A DNA stretch of 64,000 nucleotides from Acanthamoeba castellanii str. Neff (GCF_000313135.1 NW_004457269.1:218915-282914), one strand, 5' to 3'. Positions 51,451-61,448 are shown, counted from the stretch's first letter. Translations and numbers: made by a program. Notes: generated by a model not told the origin, from the sequence alone.

Positions 51451-51728
51451 GGATGTTCTACTGGGCTTGGGTGGTGTCATTTCCCCCCACAACCTATTTG
51501 CGCCGCTTGGGATCTCAGATAGTGCGGTCCGCTTGGTTTTGGCCCGGTCGTGCTCACGGGAGTCGGCCGACAAGATTGGTACGCGCGCTGCCCAGCCACG
51601 CCGGAAACGACTGATTAATGTGGCCGCATGCTGTGTGGTCCTCTTTGCCTCCTCAGCGTGGGAAGATGTCGAGGACACCTGCTTCAAAAGAGGGGACGAT
51701 ATCCATTAATCGCCACCTTGGCGCGACA

Positions 51729-52592
51729 ATGCACGCCGCTGCCCAGGCCGACCCCGTCGTCGACCTCCTCGCGGCGTGGAAGGGCCTATTCACATGTCTG
51801 CCACACAAGCCCTCCCACCTACTCTTACCTCTTCGTCTAAGGGGCCATCCAAGAAGCGACAAGTTCCAACCGCGTCATCCAAGAAGCGGCGAGCCGCATC
51901 ATTAGCAGTCTGGTCTGCGACACGACCACGACCATGCGTCTGCGGAGGGAACTTGGCTATCGGTCGTCCGCAAATGTCTGCCAGCGCACAAGTTCACCTG
52001 GCAAGAGACACTCTACGTCATCGGTGAGATCATCGTGCCGGCGCTGACATCTTCCCCCGATGGCAGCGACGTCCGCGACCACATCACCACCTTCCTGTGG
52101 CTGTGGGTGGACGACATCCGCGAACTCAGCAATCAGGACGACGCAACGCCCGAAGAAGAAGGAAACCGAAGGGCGATTTGGAACGCTTTCTTCGGTGGAC
52201 TCCACCGCGCCCTTTACGCCAACCGTGACGCTCTGCTACTGAGACCCAACCTGGCGACCCTGGGGGGTCGCTTCACCATCATCTACTGCCAGGTAACGGG
52301 GCAGCACCTGTCGCCGGCAGGCATGGACAATGTGTGGGACAGGGTCATCGCCGATCCCACGCCGTGGGTCGCACCCTGGAGCACCGACCTCATCGTGGAA
52401 CTGGCCCTCGCCACAGGCACCCAGGGCCGCGACTCAATCCTCAAGAAGATCGAGAAGATCGCCTGCCACCTGTCCGGCGAGTCCAAGGAGCAAGGGTGGG
52501 AAGACACCGTGCCAAAGAAGCACCACTGTTTGTTTCTACAGTTTGCGGCCAAGTTCCTCCGCGCCCACGACGAAAACCGCGGATCGCATTGA
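51729..52592 (+). pseudogene. hypothetical gene with two frame breaks
   Basis: Three abutting coding-like pieces in three frames: AAAQADPVVDLLAAWKGLFT (from ATG 51729), RVIQEAASRIISSLVCDTTT (about 51870-51930) and FTWQETLYVIGEIIVPALTS...HITTFLWLWVDDIRELSNQD (about 51990-52592). The last part is a clean 190-codon frame. Helical, Trp-rich; general style as in the 14.1-kb family. Function unknown. Confidence 0.55.
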
Positions 52593-52799
52593 TGGCGGCG
52601 TCGCGCTCCCTCTTCCCCCCACTCGCCTCTCTTTGTGGAAAGAAACCCCACCTGAACTAAAGCCAGGATAAACACACAATCCCCTCTCCACACCACCAAC
52701 ATCGGTCTGCAAAGTTGCACTGTCGGGCGGGACGCTGGTTTGAAAGCCTACGTGGGCGTCGCCGAAGCCCACAGCGGGTTACACCATTACCCATGACAC

Positions 52800-52865
52800 C
52801 ATTTGTCGTTAAACACATCGAGAAACTTTGTTGCTACCCGCGGCAGTCGTACGCCAGCATAAAGT
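52800..52865 (+). repeat. copy of the 3' end of the P-loop NTPase gene
   Basis: CACATCGAGAAACTTTGTTGCTAC and the following CAGCATAAAG correspond to CACATCGAGCAACTTTGCTGCTGC and CATCATAAAG at 51077-51127. It is in the same orientation and about 1.75 kb downstream; the rest of the gene is absent. Confidence 0.6.
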
Positions 52866-52954
52866 GCGTAATTTATGGCCCAGAGTAAAGAACGGAACAT
52901 CTCTCTTTGGTTTGTGGTGTGTTGGCACAACATTTGGTTGTCGAGGAGGGGTCA

Positions 52955-53422
52955 TCAAAAGTGTCGGGGGAAGAGGATAATGCCGTCGTCCTTGATGACG
53001 TGGGTCTGTGTGGCGAGATCTGTAACGGGCCTGAGCGTCGAGTTGTAGTGGGGGTTCTTCCGTTTGAATTCCTCCAGGATGCTTAGGGCACTGCCGCCCT
53101 GTTCGACGGCGAACCTCATGCGCGCGCTGAGCTCTTCGATCTCGGCCAGGCTTGGCTGACGGTGGTAGGTCTGCCCGCGCGTCACGCGGTCGAACTCGGG
53201 ATGTTGGCCGTACTGATCGCGAAAGAGCCTCTGGAGCATGAACCCCATCCCGTCCGCGATGAAGGAGCGCACCATATCGCACGTCTCCGCTCTCCAGTGG
53301 GTGTCGTTGCACCACGACTCCAGGAGGGTGAAGAACGCATCGGCGTTCTCAGGGAGCAACCGATTTGGCCCTATCACCTCGGAGAGGGAGTTGCGCTGTT
53401 CGGCTGTTATGCGGTAGGTCAT
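52955..53422 (-). CDS. hypothetical protein
   Basis: 155 residues from ATG 53422, intact. Helical, e.g. TAEQRNSLSEVIGPNRLLPE, FFTLLESWCNDTHWRAETCD, FMLQRLFRDQYGQHP. Compact and acidic/neutral with coding-type codon use. No family recognised. No promoter motif seen. Confidence 0.65.
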   Translation of the reverse strand: MTYRITAEQRNSLSEVIGPNRLLPENADAFFTLLESWCNDTHWRAETCDMVRSFIADGMGFMLQRLFRDQYGQHPEFDRVTRGQTYHRQPSLAEIEELSARMRFAVEQGGSALSILEEFKRKNPHYNSTLRPVTDLATQTHVIKDDGIILFPRHF

Positions 53423-53703
53423 TGGCGTGGGTGAGTGGGTGTGTGGTGTGCTAAACACGAATTATGAACGGCGAGCGCATGCCGGACGTGTCCCGCCACT
53501 TTCCTTCTTGTTGGCAACCACAATCTCTCGTGACACTGAGGAATGGCGACGCCGTCGCTATTCTTCGCGCAGAGGAGCCGCTGGTTGCGTTCAAAGTCAT
53601 GGCCACGAGGTACAAGGGAGCAGAGTCTACGGGACACAAACGGAACACATGGGGGCGAAGGAGGACGGTTTCTCTATTGTACATCCAAGAAGTACAATGA
53701 CAT

Positions 53704-54753
53704 TCAGAAGAAGAGGAGCCCTAGCAGGCGGCCATCTCCGGGGGCTTGTTGTTCCCTGGTGAGGACAGCCAAACCCGACAGGCTCAACTTCGCAAGGATG
53801 GGATCTTCGGGGTCGTAGTAGGTACGCAGCCTGACGTGGTGGGCCGCGTCGCCGACGGCGTGCTTCACAAAGTCGCCCTGGCATCGGGCCATGGGCACCT
53901 CTGCCTCGACTCCCAGCACGATGAACACGTCCAAGTTGAGCCGATCGGCATTGGCGATGTTGCGAGCCAGCCCCGGCGTGGTGTGCACCTGGTATTCGCA
54001 GTGTGTCGAGACCGCCGGTGTTGCAGGGGCCGGACGCGACCGGGTGATCGTGTGGATGCGAGGCGCGCAAGTCTCCAGGAGACCCTTGAAAGCCACGTTC
54101 TGTGACGTGATCACGAAGGCCTCCTCCCAGTGGGCCACCTCCGGACGCAGGTAGCGGCCAATCAAGCGAGGGTTGTTCTGGTGGTCGAAGGCAACCGTAG
54201 ACAGACGCGACGACGACAACTTCGACGGCAGCAGCAACGCATTCTCATCGTTGATCGAGAGAGTCAGCGTGCCGCTGGACGGCGGTGGAGCGCTGCTGCA
54301 CGCCGCCTGAGCAGCACCGTCGACGTACGGCCTGGCGACAGACGTGGCCGCCGCGGCATGTTCAGCCAAGAGGGAGCGCCTCGGCTTTGACTGAGATGCA
54401 CTTTGTAAACTTGTCGACGGTTTCCTTGACCAAGTGGTCCGTCAGCACGCGAACCGCCCGCCGACAGGATCGACACGTCGGCTAGGTCGGACTGTTGCTG
54501 CTGTTCGGCAGTGGCGTTGCCTTGGGCCGGGTCCGCACCCACGAGGCGCGCCGTCAAGATCCTGCGCACTTTAGCCTCGGCCCTTATACTGATAGATGTC
54601 GCGACGTGGTCGATGGCCTCCTTGAACAGGTCCTTGTAGGGCCTCATCCAAGCCAAACCCGATTGCGTCTGCGTCGCCGTCGGAGGCGACGGGTTCCTTT
54701 CTACCAATCTGATTGGGAATCGAGCAGCGGGAGTTCTCGGTATGGGTGCTCAT
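53704..54753 (-). pseudogene. A32-like-fold family member, several frame breaks
   Basis: A minus-strand frame ending at 53704 encodes the C-terminal part: NNPRLIGRYLRPEVAHWEEA, then RLNLDVFIVLGVEAEVPMAR, parallel to the segments in the 28.8- and 36.7-kb proteins. Upstream coding pieces are in other frames (AEAKVRRILTARLVGADPAQ; HLVKETVDKFTKCISVKAEA), back to a possible start MSTHTENSRCSIPNQIG at 54753. The Walker-B-like strand is worn (AVSTHCEYQ). At least two indels. Confidence 0.55.
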
Positions 54754-55283
54754 GGTGGCGAGGGTTTAGTAGGACTATGAGGCGCGGAGAGCGAGAGTTC
54801 TTCTTATGGCAGCCGCCTGCCTTCCTCTTGGCCACGCGGCAAGCGACCGACCATCTTTCCGCGACACGCGCAACCACCAGGCCCATCCTAAAGTCTCTCG
54901 CCCCCGCCATGGTGCGCACCAGAGCAGACGAGAGAGGTGGACGGACGAACAGTAAGCCCCCGGCGGGTGGGTCGCTTTCATTGATCATCTGAAGGGAAAC
55001 GATGGCTCGGATAGATTCTGCGAGGCGCCGTCTCCGTCGCACTTATTAAGCAAGCCCAGGGTTAGGGAAGTGGTAGTGTTTTCGGCCTTTGACGCCAACA
55101 AGCAATTCCGAAGGCCAGAGAGTGAGGGGGGATTGGGTGTCCGATGTTCAAATAGCCCGCCACGGCTCAGAGCACATAGCATGAAAGACATTCCCTGTTT
55201 CCCTGTTTCCCTGTTACCCACTCGCACTCATCCTCGTCGGCAGAGTTCTGGCCCGCAAGGTGATCTTGCGGCATTGTCGAGGC
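54754..55283. other. no gene recognised
   Basis: About 530 bases with short frames only; a single GGGTTAGGG motif at 55058-55068. Confidence 0.35.
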
Positions 55284-55455
55284 TCAGAATGAGGTCCAAT
55301 TTGGGATGTTGACCTGGATGAGTTCGTAGAGTGGTTGGCCGACGGGCTTGTGTAGCGACTTGACAGTGGCGCCGACGTCGAGGTCGGCAGCCTCGTTGGG
55401 GGGACGAGATATGCTACGGTGCTCTCTTGCAATGCGCAGAACCTTTGTCTCCCAC
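55284..55455 (-). pseudogene. short coding fragment
   Basis: About 55 minus-strand codons (PPNEAADLDVGATVKSLHKP, then QPLYELIQVNIPNWTSF) to TGA at 55284, without a start. The codon use is coding-like. Possibly the last exon or the last fragment of a lost gene. Confidence 0.35.
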
Positions 55456-55497
55456 GTCTACAGGTCTTTATGCGAGGATCGGGAAGGGCAAGAGCAA

Positions 55498-55788
55498 TCA
55501 GACGGCCCCGTGCACATACAACAAGTAACTCTTGGTGGAGGCCACCAAAGCGTCAAAGTCGTCCGTCTTCTCGTGGTCGTGGAGGAACTTGGAGTACCAC
55601 TCGCCCGCGATGCGGATGTTGACGATGCTGTACAGGCCGTCGCTGTCCTTCTCGCCGCCGATCCTGTAGTTTTGCCAGTGGTGCTCTTGGTCATTGGCGA
55701 TGTTGGCCTGGTGCCCTCTCCTCAAACGCGCCGTCCAGGTTATGAGGTCGTGGTTCAGGACGAGGTCGATGACGCGTTGGTCGGCCAT
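55498..55788 (-). CDS. small hypothetical protein
   Basis: 96 residues from ATG 55788. Sequence pieces ADQRVIDLVLNHDLITWTAR and LYSIVNIRIAGEWYSKFLHD look like a compact alpha/beta protein. No family recognised. The start lies inside the preceding degenerate frame. Confidence 0.55.
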   Translation of the reverse strand: MADQRVIDLVLNHDLITWTARLRRGHQANIANDQEHHWQNYRIGGEKDSDGLYSIVNIRIAGEWYSKFLHDHEKTDDFDALVASTKSYLLYVHGAV

Positions 55789-56447
55789 TGTATGGCAGGG
55801 TGACTAAGGCGAACAACAAGGGTCTCGACGGTTCCCACTCTTGTAGTAGTAGCGCTTCGCGGAGGTGGCCTGTGCCATTTCCGCCAAAGGCGCCAACCCC
55901 CTGCAGCGCCTTCTCGCATCCCTCGGCCTATGGTGCGCCTCACCCTCTCGCGTGAAGGAGAGAGCCGCGAGGTCCACCGCGTCGAGGAGGGCAGACCGCC
56001 GACGTAGTCCAACAGCGAATCATACTCCTGGAGCGAACCGAATAGGCCCGTTGACAGCCCCACGCCACCAGCCACAGCAATCTCGTCTGACGCGTCGGGT
56101 GCTTTCGGCAGCCAGTCCTCGAAAGGGAGGTCGTCGTCAGGAGTGTCTTTTCGCGAGTTCACCTTGGCCAAACCAGGGCCTCGGCGCGCTCCCCCGCTCC
56201 CGACGAGGCATTCGGTAGCAAGAGGTCGGTGGGAAGTGTGGTGGAGACGACGCCCATCCATGTAACATCTCCCAAGGCGTTCTAAATGACTTAAGCGCGT
56301 AGAACATGATGCCGGCGGGGATGGGCTTCGGGCAAACCTTCCTCCGCTTGCCCGGTGACCACGTACGGCCGCCAGTTTGACGAACTCGATCACCTCGTCG
56401 TCGAGCATGTCGTAGAAGCTCCTTGCGCTGCTTGTCCCGCGCTGCAA
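55789..56447 (-). pseudogene. decayed gene, possibly a transposase
   Basis: Three coding-like minus-strand pieces in different frames: YDMLDDEVIEFVKLAAVRGH (about 56410), KVCPKPIPAGIMFYALKSF (about 56330) and DDDLPFEDWLPKAPDASDEI...GGVGLSTGLF (about 56130). The phrase PKPIPAGIMFYAL is faintly like the PxKPxxxGIKxF motif of piggyBac-type transposases; this is a weak hint only. Confidence 0.35.
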
Positions 56448-56762
56448 ATGAAGCCGAGAGGGCTGCCTCGCCGCCTCCGCAAGCCATCCCGCCCGACCTC
56501 ACCTCGGCAGAGTGCGCTGCCACGCCTGCCCATCATCTCCGTCTTCAATTTTTCTTGGGTGGTGGCGCGACCGAGCCGGGCTACTCTGCCGTTCCGACCT
56601 TCATAGCATAGGCTAGGTCGACACCCCGCACTGGCATTCGAAGGATGGCAACTGCACTCAAGTCTGTGGCGCCACAGTGTCTCTTGAACGAAAACCCGGA
56701 AAGGTTTTGTTGTTCCCCATTCAACGACCACGCGTTGTTCTGAACTTTCCTGCCGTCCGCAG

Positions 56763-56769
56763 TATAAAT
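56763..56769 (+). promoter_or_regulatory. TATA box
   Basis: TATAAAT 39 bases before the ATG at 56808, in a locally AT-richer patch. Confidence 0.5.
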
Positions 56770-56807
56770 TACCCAAGCCCCTTTTGTGCCACTGCTTCGA
56801 CAAGAAG

Positions 56808-57050
56808 ATGTCCAACCAAGACCACACCGTCCAGAATACATTGGCGAAGGCTGCGGCCACGCTTGCTGGTCTCTGCTCACTGCCGCAACAAGAACGCTAC
56901 CCGAAGTGGACGAAAGACATCGCAACTCTGGAAAGCATGATTCGCCACCTGCAGGAAGACTTGCGCCGTGGTAATGTGCCAGCGCCTGCACAACAGGCCG
57001 CAAGCAGCGTTTACCCTTCGCGGGAGAACCGACGGAAAGTCAAGAAATAA
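56808..57050 (+). CDS. small helical protein
   Basis: 80 residues from ATG 56808 with a TATA box upstream and TAAATT at the stop. Sequence is helical (TVQNTLAKAAATLAGLCSLP; LESMIRHLQEDLRRGN) with a basic C-terminus (SRENRRKVKK). May form a short coiled coil. No family recognised. Confidence 0.6.
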   Translation: MSNQDHTVQNTLAKAAATLAGLCSLPQQERYPKWTKDIATLESMIRHLQEDLRRGNVPAPAQQAASSVYPSRENRRKVKK

Positions 57051-57060
57051 ATTGGCCGTT

Positions 57061-57786
57061 TTATAGCCACCTCCCCATCCCCGATGACCAAGACACACCC
57101 GTCGTCGCCGGCTTCAAGAGGACGCGTCCCCTGACCTCACCCTCCGATGGAACATCCTCGACGCCAACGCCTCGGACCTCCTCCTCTCCCTTGTACTTTG
57201 TGTCCGACCCCCGCAAGCGACAGGACATGATTGGCAGAGCCGTTTCCCGTGCCGCCTCACTCAATCGGCCGCGGACCCCAGGCACCACAACATTCTCACT
57301 CTCCTCTCTTACTCCTGAACCACCTTTCGGTGTGCTGCTTGTCGATTGGAGTTTCCGTAAATCGCCACAAACGCCACGAGGTGACGCCCACGAACTCATC
57401 GACGCCAACAAACGCCTAGTACCGGCACGACATGCAGGACATTTTCGGCACGGAGGCTGTCGTGCCTTCAGGACAGACTCAGCCTGCGGACGAATTGGAG
57501 CGCTGTTGCTGTCGCGAGCCCTCTGTGCCCATGTGCCTTGCTCCCCAAGCCGACGGGCGCCCCCGCCTGCTCGATCCACTCGCCTGGTGGAGGGACCACG
57601 AGTCCGTTCCCCCCTCTCGCTTCCCTCGCCTGTCGTTACCTCTCGGTGACCGCCACCTCTGTGGCCTCCGAGCGTACCTTCTCCATGGTGGATCGTCAAC
57701 AAGCGCTGATACTCCCTCTCCGGTCGAAGCGTAAACCTCCTCCTCTTCCTCTCGACCAACCGCCATCACAACACTGCATAGCATAA
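57061..57786 (+). pseudogene. hAT transposase C-terminal remnant
   Basis: LDPLAWWRDHESV in one frame is followed, one frame on, by PPLASLACRYLSVTATSVAS then ERTFSMV. This is the hAT dimerisation domain pattern (D-P-L-x-W-W...F-P-x-L-A-x-L-A-x-x-Y-L-S-V-x-A-T-S-V-x-S-E-R-x-F-S). Upstream peptides are degraded and no catalytic DDE part is recognisable. hAT elements move DNA by cut and paste; this copy is dead. It lies at the switch from intron-free ORFs to intron-bearing genes. Confidence 0.8.
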
Positions 57787-57910
57787 CCAAAGGCAACAGT
57801 TCGCTTTATAAAGATAAGAACAACGCTACATCTGTTGATGAAAAGACGGCATCATGGTGCGTGAGCAAAGTCCGTTCAGCCGATTGGCCACACTGCACGC
57901 ATTTCTTTCT

Positions 57911-59928
57911 CTAGGCTTGCTTCTTCGTACTACCTTTTCCCTTCTTGGTCGAATTGCTCGCGGACGATCCCTTCTTGGTCGAAGGCTTGCGGGTGCGGGT
58001 AGAACGTGATTGAGTTGATCCCTTCGTGGTCGAAGGCTTGGGGGCGGGTAGAGCGGATGGAGTTGATTGAGTTGTCGCTGACGCTGTAGGTGTGACTGTT
58101 GGTGTGTCTTTGGTGGTATTAGACACCTCTTTGTCGAGTGGTTGTGGGCGGATACAGTTGGCGAATAATGGGTACCTGCGCCCTCTGCTCTGCTCCTCTT
58201 CGGCGACGGGGTCTTGGGCTTGGTTGGGGACGATCTCTTACCGGGAGACTTGCCGTGGCTGTTGGAACGCGACGGAGCCGTATTGGCGTAACACTCTGAC
58301 AAACGACCTGAGATCAACGTTTTCTTTTCGGTTCTTCGTCCTCTCGGCTTTGGTTTTGTGAACTGGGGAACCACAGCGTTAGTTAAAAAAGTCCACTTTA
58401 TCCACCGAGCAAGTCTGGAAGGCGTACCTAGGTGCACCTTTTGGTAGCCAGTCATGGTGCAGTCCTCGATCGGTTGTCGGGTACTTATCACAGCCAAGCA
58501 TGCCTCGCGGTAGTCGGCGTATGTGTGTGGCAAACTTTCTCCGTCCATTAGCCTCTCTGCCCTGTTGGCTTGAGACAACGTCACTTTGCGCTTCTCCAGC
58601 ATCAACTTCGCCAGTTTCTTTTTGGCTGGTTGTGGACATTTGTTAGCGGTTTCTCAGGCAATGTGTTGTAACGGACAGAAAAGAAAGGCTGTACGTACGT
58701 GTAACGGAGTTGGACAATTGCTTCCTCATGCGCAAAAGCGCAGCGGTGGCTTCCACGTATTCGATGATTTTCCCCTTGAGATCGTCTTCGACAAACTCGC
58801 AGAACCCCTTGAGTCGCTGTGCAATGGCTGCGTCGGCTCTCGGCTTGGTTACCACATGATGGACAGCCACGTGTAGATGCTTCTCGGGACACGTCGGTTA
58901 CCTTGAAGTCGTCGCACTGGCCGCACATCGCATCGATGTCCTGCTGCTTCTTGCCCGGGAAAGCAGCGACGATCAGCGCTCGGCGCTGATATGTCCGGAT
59001 CATTTCGCCCAGGTCCTCGTTATCGATTAGGCTCTGGTAGAGGAGGTAATTTTGGCCCCGCCACTTGCTGGACTCGGCGCGGCAGGACAGGCAGGCCGGA
59101 CATCGGCACGTCCTCCGTTTGGTCTGGGCGTCCTTCCAGTGGAATGGCGGCAACCCGACATGAATGAAGAACTGGTCGAGCGCACATCGAACCCCCGGTG
59201 CTTGTATCCAGAGAGTCTTCGTCCCATCGGCCTGCGCCTGTCGCATGACGAATACGGTTAGTTGACCCAACCCCTCACACCCTAAGACGACTCATTGTTT
59301 GTACCTCCCACAGCCTGACGTAGATCTTGTATACGAGCACTCTGATCTCCTCGTCGCTCACCACCCGAGGTTTCCACTGCTCTAGTAGGCGGATGAGACG
59401 CGTCTCGACCTTGCATTTGGCCGCCGAGATGGGCTCCAAGTTCCAGCATTGATTGATCGTGGTCTTGATGGATGCCCACCTGTCATAATACGCCGGAAAG
59501 GGGAAGCGCTTGAGTATCGTTCGAAAAAGCGCGGATGTGGTCGACGTGTTGTCCGCGCTGTTTCTGTGGAGAGGGAAGGAAAGATTTTAATAAAGATGAG
59601 CATCCACGAGAGTTTGACAAATTTGTCGTTTCTCGACGATCTGAAGCAGATGCGAGAGACCACGGCTGGGTAAATGCTTCGGCTGGAATGTCCAAGCGCA
59701 GTTTCTCGCCATCTTCGGCTTCATCCTCGCTCAGGGTCGCGTCGTCGTCGTAGTCATCCTCCTCGCTTTCGTCCTCCCCCTCCTCGCATTCGTCCTCCTT
59801 CTCCTCCTCCTCGCATTCGTCCTCCTTCTCCCCTCCTCTCCCTCCCCACGGGGCACCGGCTCGTCCTCGTCCTTCAACATCGTTCGCGACACCAAGAAAC
59901 CCCTGTCCGCGCCACAACGCCAGTGCAT
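57911..59928 (-). CDS. multi-exon host-type gene, unknown function
   Basis: Exons read on the minus strand: about 59600-59928 (start ATG 59928, very acidic Glu/Asp-rich), 59305-59563, 58902-59237, 58699-58816, 58176-58625 and 57911-58107. Introns at 59238-59304, 58817-58901, 58626-58698 and 58108-58175 all begin GT and end AG and keep phase; the first donor is unclear. The protein has a Trp/Cys-rich middle (FPFPAYYDRWASIKTTINQC; KRRTCRCPACLSCRAESSKW), a helical part (FCEFVEDDLKGKIIEYVEAT) and a Lys/Ser/Pro tail (SPGKRSSPTKPKTPSPKRSR). The first exon shows a possible frame slip in GAG repeats. The basic tail suggests a nuclear protein (inference); family not recognised. Confidence 0.7.
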
Positions 59929-59971
59929 GCACTTCTCGTCGGAGTATTTATTTAGGGGGCTGTCTTCCTTG

Positions 59972-60613
59972 TTACGCCCAACTGAGCGCCTCCTTGAGCG
60001 TGAGTAGCATGTAGTGGGCGTGTGGTGGGATGAACAGGGATGACGACTCACTCACTGATGGTGAAGGCGAGGTTGATGATGACTTGCTTGCTGATGGTGA
60101 AGGTGAGGTTGATGACGACGGAGAGGGAGATGGGGAGAGTTCGCCTTGGGGCGGGTAACACTTGTTCTCTCTATGGTCGATGGCCAAACTGGCTGAAGTG
60201 GAGTCGACCTCGGTGATGACATCACGCAGAGCGCGGAGGCTGAGCGCGTTCATGTTGGAACTGATAACAGCGCTGTTTTCCGCCCCGTAGGAGACCGCGT
60301 ACGCGAACGACACGCTCATGTCGGCCATCACGCGGTAGTAGTCCATGACGATGTCGAACCACTGGCTGGTGCTGTTGGCGACCAGCTCCGTGTAGCGTCG
60401 GGCCAGCGCGTCGGAGAACTCCGCCCCGCTGCCGCCACTGGTGATATTCGCCTTGTAGGTCATCCCGATGGTGCTGCGGCAGGTACCCCAAGGGAGGGGA
60501 CTGGGCGAGGGTGAGGGCGAGGGCGAAAGATCGGCCGCCGAGGCCGCTGTGGCGGCTCCGGCCAGCAGGGAGAGGGCAGAGAGGGCGAGCAGCAGCGCAA
60601 GCAGTGAAGGCAT
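59972..60613 (-). CDS. secreted protein with Ser-Pro repeats
   Basis: 213 residues from ATG 60613. Signal peptide MPSLLALLLALSALSLLAGA, a Ser-Pro linker, a helical globular domain with two cysteines (EFSDALARRYTELVANSTSQ; DYYRVMADMSVSFAYAVSYG) and a C-terminal Ser-Pro-Ser repeat tract. Intron-free. General type of the secreted proteins at 3.2, 9.2 and 26.8 kb but no alignable similarity. Likely cell-surface or extracellular. Confidence 0.75.
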   Translation of the reverse strand: MPSLLALLLALSALSLLAGAATAASAADLSPSPSPSPSPLPWGTCRSTIGMTYKANITSGGSGAEFSDALARRYTELVANSTSQWFDIVMDYYRVMADMSVSFAYAVSYGAENSAVISSNMNALSLRALRDVITEVDSTSASLAIDHRENKCYPPQGELSPSPSPSSSTSPSPSASKSSSTSPSPSVSESSSLFIPPHAHYMLLTLKEALSWA

Positions 60614-60635
60614 GACTGGGGAGAGAAGGGGAATA

Positions 60636-60698
60636 GGATAACCAAGAAGAATAAGACGATACTATTCTTCCCCTTCACGTTATAATTCTTGGTTATCC
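60636..60698. repeat. 13-bp perfect inverted repeat, 37-bp spacer
   Basis: GGATAACCAAGAA at 60636-60648 and its exact complement TTCTTGGTTATCC at 60686-60698, just upstream of the minus-strand gene starting at 60613. Could be a regulatory palindrome or the ends of a tiny mobile element. Confidence 0.7.
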
Positions 60699-61187
60699 CG
60701 AAGCATCATTAATTGGAGAGCACCGGAGTTGTAGAAGGTCGTTCTGGTAACATCTGAGAGTAGAAGTGCATACCAGGTAACACTTGGAGTGCAATTTAAA
60801 AGTAGTAACACAGTAGAAGTGGAGACCCCCCCCGCCCACTTCTGCTCCTCTCGGGATGTTACTCCTGGCACACTGCCGGGACGTTAGGTGGAAAAAAAGC
60901 AAGCTCTTTCCCACCTTCCCACGGACGGAAAAAACCACCAAAAATCAGCACATGGAGGTCACCTTTGTCCACATCAGTTTGTCAAATGGTTGTATTGAAA
61001 AAGGCGGAAGGTTCCATCTTCGCTGTCCACCTCCTGTCCACCTTGTGTCCACCTCGTGTCCACCTCGTGTCCACCTTGCCGCTGGTCGCGCTTGGTCGTG
61101 CTGTGCGCCGCTGGTCGTGCTCCGCGCCGCTGCTCAGTCATTGACGCTTGGTGTTGCCCACCTGTCGCCCAGGTGCCACCTAACGCG
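60699..61187. other. AT-richer intergenic region with short tandem repeats
   Basis: No gene recognised. At about 61027-61075 four units of GTCCACCT(T/C)GT are tandemly arrayed, followed by two units of CGCTGGTCGTGCT type. Marks the change to lower G/C content. Confidence 0.5.
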
Positions 61188-61448
61188 ATGGTTATATATC
61201 ATACCCGCTTTGTAGGGCACGAGGTGGACGCGCTTGGCGACGGTCCATCCGTTCCACCCAAAGGGAAGGTAGAAACGTCGCTGGCTGAGCCCGAACTCAA
61301 GAAAGCCATCACTGACGCCGCGCAGATCGCCAAGCTCGAGCTCGACCCACGGCCTCACCTTGTTGTCGCAGGTGATTCGAAGGAGCTGAGATATCCTTCT
61401 GATCATGACGCGCTGCGTCTTGGACTTGTTGAGTATGGTGTGTCTTGA
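61188..61448 (+). CDS. short hypothetical ORF
   Basis: 86 residues from ATG 61188: IYHTRFVGHEVDALGDGPSV, KAITDAAQIAKLELDPRPHL, ELRYPSDHDALRLGLVEYGV. Soluble alpha/beta composition, no known family. TATATA overlaps the first codons. May be a whole small gene or the last exon of a longer one. Confidence 0.45.
   Translation: MVIYHTRFVGHEVDALGDGPSVPPKGKVETSLAEPELKKAITDAAQIAKLELDPRPHLVVAGDSKELRYPSDHDALRLGLVEYGVS

Noticed and set aside
57911..58126. Thr/Ser/Lys-rich short ORF as a separate gene
   Set aside because: It starts inside an intron; splicing at 58108/58107 joins it in frame to the upstream exon.
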